Source of the DNA: Candidula unifasciata
Lineage: Eukaryota > Mollusca > Gastropoda > Stylommatophora > Geomitridae
Assembly: GCA_905116865.2 (NCBI GenBank)
Contig: CAJHNH020000560.1
Span: 142,501-206,500 of the forward strand
Length of the DNA stretch: 64,000 nt
Direction of reading: 5' to 3'
Shown here: positions 33,105 to 42,644 of the stretch, in pieces
Numbering within the stretch: position 1 is the stretch's first letter
How the letters are laid out: the number at the start of each line of letters is the position of its first letter
Notes under the pieces: model-generated
Databases searched by the model: none
What the model saw: the letters and a program-made list of their open reading frames with translations, nothing else
Told to the model about the DNA's origin: nothing
Program-made: the position numbers and the translations under genes

Positions 33105-33565
33105 AATTATGTTTTATTTTAGAGATAGGCAAATTTTAAATGGTACATAATGAGAGGGGCTGCTGTTGCTACAGCTTTTTGTTCTCGTTATTATATTTTT
33201 CTTGTTGTTGTTATTAATATTATTATCATTATTATCAATATTATTATTATTATATCTCCTTTTCGCGGACCGCAGATTACCCATGGAGGCTGGTTCAATA
33301 CACGGATGTGAGGTTGAGCAGTCATGTGCAGGACATGACGATTCCTTGGGTGAGCCCAGAAACAGATCGGCATATATCGGCTTTGCAATTTTGGACGCCT
33401 CCTTTGGTGACGGAGAATGCCCGTGATCTGCCCCTGCCTTTTCTTGAGGGCCGACCTGTCTACACGCGGTTGCCTCCAATGGTTTCTCCAGGGGCAACAC
33501 ATGTAGGTAAAGTCTCGGTAAGGTTTAAGTTAGTCTCACCAGACAAAGTATGTCACGTTTCTTTC
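33105..33565. other. No gene seen; short (TTA)n
   Basis: A TTA-rich stretch lies at 33205-33255. Frames of 86-134 codons at 33166-33712 have no recognisable domain. Confidence 0.35.
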
Positions 33566-33569
33566 TGGG

Positions 33570-33830
33570 CTGTCTTGCATTTCGTTTTTATTCAGAGAAA
33601 GAGAACGCCTGTGACATATATTGCAGATCTCTCTAGGGGAGTTGTGTTAGACCCAGTTTGTCCGTGTTTTTGGAGTGCTAGAAGCGCTGGCGTGCTGAAA
33701 TATAACACGTGATATCAACGGCATCGCGGAACACCCCCGTAATCTTGTGCCAAGGTGGCAGGTTCAGAAACTACCAATCAGAAGTGAGCTAATGTGTATA
33801 TGTGCGGTCCGTGGGGAGACTAACGTTAGT
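33570..33830 (+). repeat. Dispersed family H, copy 2
   Basis: It is a diverged partner of 19635-19895 in the same orientation. A possible third fragment lies near 41910-41955. Confidence 0.7.
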
Positions 33831-33834
33831 TTAA

Positions 33835-34200
33835 ACTAAAGTGTCACAGAAGACACCATTCAAATATAGCCACATCATGTCCCACGAAAATAAATGGGAA
33901 GGCTAACCAGGTAAATAAATGTCCGGTAAGTAGGATGTGTCGGCCGAAAGGCAGAAATATGGCAGCTTTGCTATAAATAGACACAACGCAATTACGTCCC
34001 TCGAACGGACGAATAGAAGAAAAAAAATACTCATTGAGACAGCGTGGGACTCAAGTACTGAAATTCTACTGTGTCAGATAACAACATAGGGCTCAGGAAC
34101 TGGCTGGAGAACGAGCGATGAGAGCGACGTTTTGGGAATAACCCGCTAAATGATGATGAGGAGGTCTCAGATCAGAACAGAATTGAAGTGTCCACAAATC
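33835..34200. other. No gene seen
   Basis: No supported feature. Confidence 0.35.
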
Positions 34201-34204
34201 TTCA

Positions 34205-34355
34205 ACTATTAGTTAGTTTAGTTAGTTTGTCTGTCCTCTTGGGCCTAGGACGATGCATAAGGTAACCTGTTTTAGGTCTTGGATGTTTGTTACGTCCACG
34301 GTCGATCCTTCCCAGGAGATGGTTCTAAGAAGAGCCTCTGCTGGTCTTCCTTGTT
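34205..34355 (-). pseudogene. LINE C-terminal fragment with (CTAA)n tail
   Basis: The - strand gives GRPAEALLRTISWEGSTVDV then TNIQDLKQV. This is the same element as the + copy at 45640-45925 (RRPRETLRRTII ... NIQDLKQVAMNRQTW). Confidence 0.6.
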
Positions 34356-34364
34356 TTTTATGTA

Positions 34365-34365
<1 letters not shown>

Positions 34366-34412
<47 letters not shown>
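34366..34412. repeat. (CG)n(TG)n microsatellite
   Basis: CG units followed by TG units. Confidence 0.95.
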
Positions 34413-34413
<1 letters not shown>

Positions 34414-34439
34414 GCGTGTGTCCTTCCTCTACCCATATG

Positions 34440-34575
34440 AGGAATTCTAGAGAAATTTGATTACAAAGCTTAACAAAATGGGGAAGCAGAAAAACGTGCT
34501 CAAAACAACACAAATAACGTAACGATTCGGCCGGGTAGCCTTTGTCAAACTACACAAAAATAACAACGGGGAGGG
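34440..34575 (-). repeat. Short dispersed family I, copy 2 (diverged)
   Basis: The - strand GTTTGACAAAGGCTACCCGG then CCGAATCGTTACGTTATTTG aligns with the core of the other two I copies. Confidence 0.5.
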
Positions 34576-34579
34576 GAGA

Positions 34580-35050
34580 GTATGAGGCACTGACAGGGAA
34601 GACTTGTCTTATCCATTCTAGTTCATGAGCGATGTAGTTCCAGTGGCACTTTCTTTTAAAACCGGACACACTGATTTGCTTGGTCTCTTGTCTTTTTGCA
34701 GTATTGGATCTCAAATCTGCCCAGTGGACATTTCGTATTCTCTGACTATTGTAACTGCTAATTGTCCATCATGACACTACTAGAAATCACACGGCATTTG
34801 CCTCGTATATACGCACAGTTTAACCATACAGCTCTTATAACAAGCAGCTAAAAACAACGGTAGTAGGCTATACAAGACTTAAGGGGGAAACACGAATGCA
34901 AGTAATTTGTAAATATTTGTTAATTTTAATTTTATTTTGTAGAGAAAAGCTGTCAACCGTTGTCTTGTAAACTTACCACGGCAGAGTAATTAAACATCTA
35001 CACCACTGAAAGTATTGCATCCAGATGCATCTGTTTAGCGGATTTCAAAC
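34580..35050. other. No gene seen
   Basis: No supported feature. Confidence 0.35.
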
Positions 35051-35054
35051 ATCT

Positions 35055-35525
35055 AACATTTTCCGTGTAGGTTCCGTGGCCCCATTGTCGGGGGAAATAG
35101 GTCCATTGCTTCTCTAACAAGCGCGTCGTACCAGTGGACTAACTGAGCACTTCCTTAGAAGTCGGAGTGCATTTGCCTGAGAGGCAAGGAACCAACAATC
35201 GGCATACAATTAAATCAGATCTGTTAAACGGATTAAAGGTTAAAAAGGTTAAAGGTTGGATGATCGACTTTATTACACCAGGTTTTATCCCATATGGCTC
35301 TGTCTCTCTCCGCAGAACGGCTCGCCGACTACCAAGAGCGTCGCACACTGCACGAACTTTGTAGCTCCGGCGAAGATCGTATGCGATCTCCGTGAAAACT
35401 GCACTCGTGAACTGAGCGACGCAGTAGAAACGGATATGCATAGAACAATCGGGATCTGAAACAAGACTGAAGTCCAGAGGTGGACAAACAACCAAAACTT
35501 CCCGCCGAAGTTTAAAGCCAGTATG
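35055..35525 (+). mobile_element. Family F copy 4, split by a SINE D fragment
   Basis: The two parts of F, 35066-35232 (GTTCCGTGGCCCCATTGTCG ... GATCTGTTAAACG) and 35436-35525 (AAGACTGAAGTCCAGAGGTG ...), are contiguous in other copies. The intervening 200 bp include 'GCACGAACTTTGTAGCTCC', a SINE D segment, and extra unique sequence. Confidence 0.7.
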
Positions 35526-35789
35526 TGAATACTACTAATTAATTCACCCTATTGTTGTTGTCCCCCCCCCCCCCCACCCCCCTCCAGCCCACTGACACTC
35601 CCTGCCGCAACACTCTCTCCACATGCAGGTTTTCAGTATCTGCCATTTTACTTGTTACATCACCCCCACAGTCGAGAGATCACCCCTGCCCTGTGCAGTT
35701 GCAGTACACCTCCAAGTCCTGCAAACCTATTGGCCTGTTCATTACCAAAACACGCCTGAGTGGCTCGGTCATATTACAAGATAGCGAAT

Positions 35790-36016
35790 CTTCTTCTTTG
35801 CTCACTGTAAGCTCCGGTGGAAAGTCTTGGTTCTTCGTCCATCTGAACTGTGGCTTTGTGCCAAGGCCTGAGTTTTACGTGCACATTCGTTTTATTTTTA
35901 CCCCAAATTAGTCGACTCCTACGTCATGCTTGTTAGATAGGCAGTGGGTTTATTCTTGCCCCACCCCTCCCCCACTACGAGGTCCCGTAACCCACACTGG
36001 GGGGGGGGGGGGGGTA
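35790..36016 (-). mobile_element. Family F copy 5 with internal deletion
   Basis: It has the F start (GCTCCGGTGGAAAGTCTTGG), 'GAGTTTTACGTGCACATTCG', then jumps to 'AATTAGTCGACTCCTACGTC' and ends in a G-run. The segment with CAGATCTGACTCATT is deleted. Confidence 0.8.
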
Positions 36017-36299
36017 AGGTAGCGAATGGCTTTCATAAGACTTTTGCAGTCACTCAGAGAATACTAGGACTTGTTCTGACAGCGAGCTGTACACAATTAC
36101 CTACACACTGACACAGAACAATCATTTCGCCTTGCATATATCCACCCTCCGCCCCCCCCCCCCACGGAAAGCAGGCTGAAGTATTGGCACCCATTGTCTC
36201 ACCTTCCACTATTCGAGTGCTAATCCACCTCGAGCAAATGCTACACATCACGTCCAACAGCACAAAACAGTTTCATTGGATTGGATGTAACATATAGCG

Positions 36300-36640
36300 A
36301 AGTCTTTTCTTCTACCGCGAGCAGCAGGACAATGGAGCTCATGGGTGTGACAAAGGCCCTAGAGTGACTGAATGCTCAGGAATTCACCAATGCATGTTTG
36401 CTCACCAACTCAATGAGCATGCCAGAGAAGATCAAGACGGGGTACATACAGAAACAGTGGCTCCATCTTGTACAGCACGCAGCATTTGGCAAAATCACCT
36501 TCATTTATGTCCCCTGGAATGCTGGTGTGAAAGGCAATAAGAGAGGAGACGGTCTGGCTGGCAATGCGACTGCTAGGAATGGGCCCTCTATGTACAGGAG
36601 AGACATTATCAATGCCATACGAGAGACTAAACGCTAAGAG
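36300..36640 (+). pseudogene. RNase H element fragment (alpha-like)
   Basis: MELMGVTKALE (Glu motif), LLTNSMSM (the catalytic Asp is replaced by Asn), FIYVPWNAGVKGNKRGDGLA (degraded GHAGxxGNExAD motif) and RRDIINAIRETKR are all present. It includes an in-frame stop and is a decayed relative of the alpha element. Confidence 0.75.
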
Positions 36641-36789
36641 GCTTTCGGTTTCGTGGACAATTATTTTTCATTGAATAGATTGTATACCATAAATATGATC
36701 TGATATAACTTGCTGTCCTATAGATTATGCAACTAGCCGGACAGCAGTGCAACTGCTGTCGGGAATTTGTCCGTTCAAGTCATTTTGTG

Positions 36790-36910
36790 TATTCGTGTCT
36801 GTAGATGTGGTTTTGTTGGTTTATGTAATGTGCTGATGAAAGCTATGTAGCCGCAACATCCACGTTCCGTTGTGTTTTTTATTTTGTGCAGCTCGATGTT
36901 TTTCTTTTCG
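36790..36910 (+). repeat. Short dispersed family I, copy 3
   Basis: GTGCTGATGAAAGCTATGTA then GCCGCAACATCCACGTTCCG. CTGATGA, a small GCTA/TAGC stem and GCAA together resemble a damaged hammerhead core. Confidence 0.5.
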
Positions 36911-36914
36911 TTTG

Positions 36915-38115
36915 GTTTTATATCTTTTCATGATAGTCCTATAGGTTATCCAGCAGTAGCTAATGAATAATCGAGTGACATTCGCTTCCACCATACAACA
37001 ACAGTGTTGGCACTGATATCTGCCAGTTCAGACTGGGTAGTTAAAAACAAACAGTCTTAAACTGACACTTTTCTGGCGCTAGATTCATATTATAATGCGT
37101 CGGCTTAAAAATTCTAGCGGACGGAAACCTTTAGGAAAAGTATCCACCATCTTTACGTGGGTTATCTGATACTTTGCTAAAGGGTGGCTTCTTATTAATA
37201 TGCGGCTGACTGTTTCTTAGTTGCATTATAAAATTCTTGTTCAAATAAACTGCAAAACCTAGGCTGTTGTAATGATACATATGTTTAACAACAACAATAA
37301 TGTAAAAAAAAAAAAAAATTTTCTCAGCCCGGCCAGACAGCTACCACGCCACGCTCCACACAAATGTCTGCTTCCGGTACGTCCGACCTTGAGATTACAG
37401 CCGTATGTTTTTCAAATATAATAAGAATTCTCAGTCTTATAGTGTTGTTATACTTTTTGTTTTCTATTACATATACAATCTCCGCCATTATTTTCAAAAA
37501 AGTAACACTATAAAAAACAGTAACAATGTATATCAAATTTCCAAGATCAAATTTACAACCATTGCCCGACCCGCCAACCGACTCCCAGACTGCAAATGTT
37601 TCATTCAGGGCTGCAGCGTGACCTACTTTCTGTCAGAGGCAACGAGGCCGGGAAACCTCGTGAACCAGGACGACAGGCGTGATGTGCTCTTGACAGGATT
37701 GGCTCCTCCTTCACAGAGATCGACAAGGTGTCAATAAAGACTGGGCTAATCATGTTAAACTACCAGCGTCCAATGAGTGGAAGCATTTTTAATTTTAGCT
37801 AGCACGTTTATAGTCTGTTTCTGTCAAATGTTTGCGTCGATCTGGATTTCAGGAAATTTGAGTTCTTTCAAGGAAATTGAATGCCTGAGAACTATGGTCT
37901 AAATATAACATCTAAATATAACACACGACACAACGAGCATTAAAATTATACACATGCTGAGTGAACAAGGGGGAGAATTAGTTGTTGTTTTTTTCTCTTT
38001 TAAAAAACGTACTGACTGACTCACGAGAAATTAACAATGTAGTCAATAAAGACAGTATATTTGCAATGTAACTAGAAAACAATGCAAACATATGGGAACT
38101 GGGTTACGTGTTCGG
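36915..38115. other. No gene called
   Basis: An A-run lies near 37303-37318. A GC-rich + strand frame at about 37550-37737 ends near an AATAAA (37732) and might be a 3' terminal piece of something, but I recognise no domain and see no acceptor. The rest is AT-rich. Confidence 0.35.
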
Positions 38116-38116
38116 T

Positions 38117-38401
38117 AAATATCAGTTCTTCTTCGCGTTCACCAGCTGTAAACTCTGGCAGAATGCTCTGGTTGTTCTCCCACTTCTGGACTGCAGTCCA
38201 TTTCCAGAACCTGAGTGTTGCGTGTGTATTCGTTTTACAGATCTGACTCATTTGTATGCAGACTGCTGGTTCCTTGCCTCTCAGGCAGATGCGCTCCAAC
38301 TTCGAGGTAAGCTCCCAATTAGTCGACTCTTACGACATGCTTTTGGGTAGGCAGTGGGTCTACTCTTGTTTTCCCTATAATAGGGTCCTGGAAAATATCA
38401 G
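38117..38401 (-). mobile_element. Family F copy 6 with 9-bp TSD
   Basis: AAATATCAG occurs at 38117-38125 and 38393-38401 and brackets a 267-bp element. The element begins TTCTTCTTCGCGTTCACCAG and ends CCCTATAATAGGGTCCTGG. This defines the ends of family F. Confidence 0.88.
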
Positions 38402-38419
38402 CTTAAAAAGGCAGATGCC

Positions 38420-38712
38420 TTCTTCTTCTTTGTCTTCTTCGCGTTTACCAGCTTAAACTCTGGCGGACAGTTCCTGCTGTTCCTCCGCTTTTGGACTGCT
38501 GTCCTGTTCCAGAACCTGAGTGTTGTGTGTGCATCAGTTTTACAGATCTCATTCTCTTGAATACAGACTGTTTGTTCCTTGCCTCTCCGGCAGATGCACT
38601 CCGACTTCAAAGGAAGCTCCCCAATTAGTCGACTCTTACGACATGCTTTTGGGGAGGCAGTGGATCAATTCTTGTTTCCCCCACAATGGGACCCCAGAAC
38701 CCACACGGGGGG
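38420..38712 (-). mobile_element. Family F copy 7
   Basis: The full set of F blocks is present (CTCTGGCGGACAGTTCCTGC, GAATACAGACTGTTTGTTCC, CAATTAGTCGACTCTTACGA, CACAATGGGACCCCAGAACC). It lies directly after copy 6, giving a head-to-tail pair. Confidence 0.85.
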
Positions 38713-38729
38713 AATGGATGTGAAAACAA

Positions 38730-39075
38730 ACGCTTGAGGAGAACGTCGAACTCGAACATACAATGTGATGTTTTCAAGAAGAGTTAAGCAATGAGAGAAA
38801 TGTCTGGCCAACTACCGGTCATATCATCAGACAGAGCCATAGTGGATATATCATGAGAAGAAACGACCAGCAGAGAATCACCAAACAGGCATAAGAATGG
38901 GGAATAAAGGAACTTACGTATCGAGAACGTCCAACAGAAACCCTAAAAGAAACGATGACGAGAGAGGTCAAAGCTGCTTGATTGGATTCTATCCATGGTT
39001 TAGAAGGCATTGCACAGGATAGAACGGAATGGAGGAACAGCCTTCAAGCTCTACGGGGACTTATTATGACATAAT
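38730..39075 (+). pseudogene. LINE C-terminal region
   Basis: Reading through stops, the frame gives GHIIRQSHSGYIMRRNDQQR and HGLEGIAQDRTEWRNSLQAL, the classic 'A.DR..WR' end of LINE ORF2. A stop and the start of the GAT array follow immediately. Confidence 0.75.
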
Positions 39076-39785
39076 GGGACAATGATAATGAAGATGATGA
39101 TGACGATGATGATTATTATTATTATTATTACGATGATGATTATGATGATGATGATAATGATGATGCCAATGATGATTATGATGATGGTGATAATGATGAT
39201 GCCAATGATGATTATGATGATGCCAATGATGATTATAATGATGATGCCAATGATGATTATGAAAATGATGATAATGATGATGCCAATGATGATTATGATG
39301 ATGATGATAATGATGATGCCAATGATGATTATGATGATGGTGATAATGATGATGCCAATGATGATTATGACGATGATGATAATGATGATGCCAATGATGA
39401 TTATAATGATGATGATAATGATGATGCCAATGATGATTATGATGATGATGATAATGATGATGCCAATGATGATTATGATGATGATGATAATGATGATGCC
39501 AATGATGATTATGATGATGATGATGCCAATGATGATTATGATGATGGCGATGATGATGATGATGACGATGATGTTGATGATGATATTAATGAAGATGATG
39601 ATGGTATTAATGAAGATGATGATGGTAATAATGATGATGATGATGGTATTAATGATGATGATGGTGATGGTAATTATGATGATAATGGTATTCATGATGA
39701 TGATGATGGTATTAATGATGATGATGGTATTCATGATGATGATGATGGTATTAATGATGATTATGATGATGATGCAGATGAAAAC
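39076..39785. repeat. 700-bp GAT/ATG-type array at a LINE tail
   Basis: The units are built from GATGATTATGATGATGATGA and TAATGATGATGCCAAT, with a 33-36 bp periodicity on the left and a GGTATTAATGATGATGAT type on the right. The Met-rich and Ile-rich frames on the two strands are artefacts. Confidence 0.95.
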
Positions 39786-39941
39786 GCACTTGTGAAGATA
39801 AAAATTTATGATTTAAAAATAATCATACATAAGCGCCGGCTCACAAAACAAACTACAATAGCTCGAATCTGCTGACGGCTGGGTATAAGAAAGCTACACA
39901 GACTCGAGAGAACTGACACTTAGCCTTAAAGTATTCTGTAC

Positions 39942-40030
39942 CTCCAAGTCCATCATGGCGGACTGCAGCCTGGCTGTGTAGCCACCAGTGTACGGGTGTG
40001 TTTCCTCGACGGCCATCACCACTATACCAC
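39942..40030 (-). CDS. METTL27-like methyltransferase exon (post-KPGG strand)
   Basis: On the - strand an 89-nt exon is bounded by an acceptor with a long T-rich tract (...TTTTGTTTTCACAAG) and a GAG|GTACAG donor. It encodes GIVVMAVEETHPYTGGYTAR then LQSAMMDLE. The first codon is completed as Gly by the single G that ends the exon at 46831, so the junction reads KPGGIVVM. 'KPGG' followed by a beta strand is the motif after which METTL27 and other Class I methyltransferases form beta strand 5. The 'YTxxLxxxMxxLE' pattern resembles the helix that follows in METTL27. The acceptor is AAG, not the commoner CAG. The exon for the C-terminus (expected near 'GxWE') was not located further left. Confidence 0.6.
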
Positions 40031-40074
40031 CTTGTGAAAACAAAACAAAAACAAAAAAAGTAATTGTGTAGCAG

Positions 40075-40190
40075 GGAATAAAGTTAGTGGCGTATCCTTT
40101 ACAGGACATTTGTAGAATCAACCCCAGCACTCTTTGGCTGTTGTGGTTTTTCTAGGCAAATGTGCGTCTAGTAGTTTGCCATTGCTTTCT
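40075..40190 (-). mobile_element. SINE family A fragment
   Basis: GGCGTATCCTTTACAGGACA, 'GTTGTGGTTTTTCTAGGCAA' and 'AGTAGTTTGCCATTGCT' are present. The head is missing. It lies in an intron of the METTL27-like gene. Confidence 0.8.
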
Positions 40191-40235
40191 TGAAGCAGGG
40201 AATAACAGTTTTCAAAAAGGTCATTGACACGCTAG

Positions 40236-40380
40236 GGCCGCATCGGCTAGTCACATTTTTGTATGGACCACGTGATGAGTGATGTAGTCACCATCATGCC
40301 GGTCGCCTTTGCTTTCAAAAGGGCTTCACCTGGTACCCATTGAAGGCTGGGTCGAACTGGCAGCCAATTTTATGCATGAA
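40236..40380 (-). mobile_element. SINE family B fragment, diverged
   Basis: 'GTGATGTAGTCACCATCATG', 'CCGGTCGCCTTTGCTTTC', 'TGGTACCCATTGAAGGCTGG' and 'GTCGAACTGG' follow the B order. Confidence 0.7.
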
Positions 40381-40534
40381 AAATATATATCTAATAGTAG
40401 TAGCGTTACTTTACAATCACCGCTACATCAACCACCTTGTCACAGATACATAGAAGTAGCTGTTTAGTAACTGCTGCGAAGGAGATCGTGTTGTAGTGGC
40501 GAGTGCAGCTGCTGTGATAGAGTCGGTGGAGCAG

Positions 40535-40892
40535 TGTGGACTCTTTGGTGGTACAGTGATTATTGCAGCTTTGGTGGTACAGTGATTATTGCAGCTTTGG
40601 TGGTACAGTGATTATTGCAGCTTTGGTGGTACAGTGATTATTGCAGCTTTGGTGGTACAGTGATTATTGCAGCTTTGGTGGTACAGTGATTATTGCAGCT
40701 TTGGTAGTACAGTGATTATTGCAGCTTTGGTGGTACAGTGATTATTGCAGCTTTGGTGGTACAGTGATTATTGCAGCTTTGGTGGTACAGTGATTATTGC
40801 AAATTTGGTGGTACAGTGATTATTGCAGCTTCGGTGGTACATTGATTATTGCAGCTTTGGTGGTACAGTGATTATTGCAGCTTTGGTGTTAA
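40535..40892. repeat. 26-bp minisatellite, about 13 copies
   Basis: GCTTTGGTGGTACAGTGATT + ATTGCA repeats at exact 26-bp spacing (40565, 40591 and so on). Confidence 0.96.
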
Positions 40893-40894
40893 AA

Positions 40895-41280
40895 TGCCTA
40901 GTGTTTGACGGTCATTGATATACCGGGACGCTTGAAAAATGGGAGATTTATTCACATGGGAACCCCCACCACTCCCCCTTTTTTCACCCCCCCCCTCCTT
41001 TTTTCTCTCACCACCACTGTTCCTAAAGGAAACATTTCTCAGTAGGGAGGGGGTACCTCAAGCCCCCCCCCCCACCCCTAAATCTGTAAATGTGTACAAG
41101 GGCTAAACCCCCCTCCCCCCCCCCCTTCTCTCTCTCTCTATCTCTCTCTTGCCTCCTTATTGAACGTGGTCAAACTTTTATTTTTGTAAATATATTATTC
41201 GTAGTAAATTTTTTTGTTGTTGCTGTCGACATTATTGTTGTTGTTATTATTATTATGAAACACTTACACAAGGCTTAGAG
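40895..41280. other. No gene seen; C-runs and (TC)n
   Basis: Several poly-C tracts (40988-40998, 41063-41073, 41115-41125) and a TC stretch are present. Confidence 0.5.
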
Positions 41281-41281
41281 T

Positions 41282-41565
41282 CTTCCCCGTCTGGGTTCAG
41301 GGGCCCCATTGTGGAGAAAATGAGAATAGACCCCCTGCCTCCCCGCTAAGCATGTCGTAAGAGTCGACTAATTGGGGGTTTCCTGCGAAGTCGGAGTGGT
41401 CTGCCTGAGAGGCAAGAAACTAACAGTCTCCATAAAATAAGTCAGTCCTGTAAAACTGGTGTGCACCCAACACTGAGGTACTGTAACAAGTCTGAAGTCC
41501 AGAGGTGGATTAACAAACTGAACTTGCCGCCAGAGTTTACAACCGGTGAACGCAAAGGCTTAGAC
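41282..41565 (+). mobile_element. Family F copy 8
   Basis: In the inferred sense orientation: GGGGCCCCATTGTGGAG, AAGCATGTCGTAAGAGTCGA, CTAATTGGGGG, TCTGCCTGAGAGGCAAGAAA, AAGTCTGAAGTCCAGAGGTG, ending GGTGAACGCAAAG. Confidence 0.85.
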
Positions 41566-41569
41566 CGCC

Positions 41570-42342
41570 CCTCCCCCTGAAGCCCTCCACTTAAAAAAAA
41601 TATTCAACACCCTCCCCCCCCCCCCCTTTTTGTTCCCCCAATCACCGTCACATACAATGGATTGTATTGTTATGTTTTTGTGGTGGCGCCCCTGGTGGTA
41701 TAAAAGTAAAACAATTATTATCGGATGCATTGTTCACGGAGCTGTAATGTTATCGTTATCAGTGAATCCCATGTGTATTGTGACATCAGAAGTGACATTT
41801 TTAGGTTTCCATGAACATTTTAGAAGGCAATACATCGCCACCGATAAATGTAATAATTCATACAGTTTATAACTACAGTTACATTTACAATGTTCATATT
41901 AAAAAGTTTCCAGAAATGGGTTATCTCTATAGAGAATTGTATATTTGACTGGTTCTTTTCAGTAGGAATTTTTTTTTTCTACGTGTTTTGTCTTTGAATG
42001 TTTATTCCAGCAGAGATTAGAGCCAAAGTAACAATGACATAAGTACTCGTTTGCTAGACAGAGCTTTACTAAGAAAATACTGCCAACTGTATGAGAACAA
42101 AATAATAATGGTAATGGACTTAATAAAACCCATACTGTTGCTTGCACATGTTACATGAGCAATTAACAGACTCACTGGTAAACTTCTAATAACAGTGGGG
42201 ATATGGTTTTTAAGCATCAGGAAGAATACGTTGTAGAGACTGATGCACAGGCGTAATTCGTATAGACGACTAAAAAATGTCAGTGATATTTGTTTTAAAA
42301 CTAAAATATTAAAAATTAAGATATATTTTTTCTACAGATAGT
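41570..42342. other. No gene seen
   Basis: A C-run lies at 41617-41628. A short stretch at 41910-41955 weakly resembles family H. Confidence 0.4.
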
Positions 42343-42344
42343 AT

Positions 42345-42640
42345 GTTAGTTAGTCAGTTAGTTGGGTTATCATCATTGCACTCCGGACATGTCCATAGGT
42401 GCTCATATCCTCCCCTCAGTATGAACCCCAACGTCCGATGGCTAATAGTACCAGTTCTGTGTTGATTAACAAGTCTTCTGGTGTGTCTGGTATGCGTCTC
42501 GGTTTTTGCTATGCCGATCTTAATTTCCAAGTCTGCCATTCTGGCGAGTGATGTGGATTCACTGCCCCCAAAGTCCTCTATCCTTCCCATTTCTCTGAGG
42601 GCATTAATAATATCAGCATGATCCATAGGCTGTGTCACGA
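42345..42640 (-). pseudogene. RNase H element (family alpha) 3' end
   Basis: 94 - strand codons from PMDHADIINALREMGRIEDF to WTCPECNDDNPTN, about 95% identical to the end of the + copy at 2127. The stop lies in the (CTAA)n tail. It is 5'-truncated just after the RNase H domain. Confidence 0.85.
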
Positions 42641-42644
42641 TACG

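Noticed and set aside
32739..33132. Cys/Val-rich frames of about 120 codons
   Set aside because: (CA)n microsatellite translation.
39051..39795. Ile-rich and Met-rich frames of 227 and 237 codons
   Set aside because: Products of the GAT/ATC simple repeat on the two strands.
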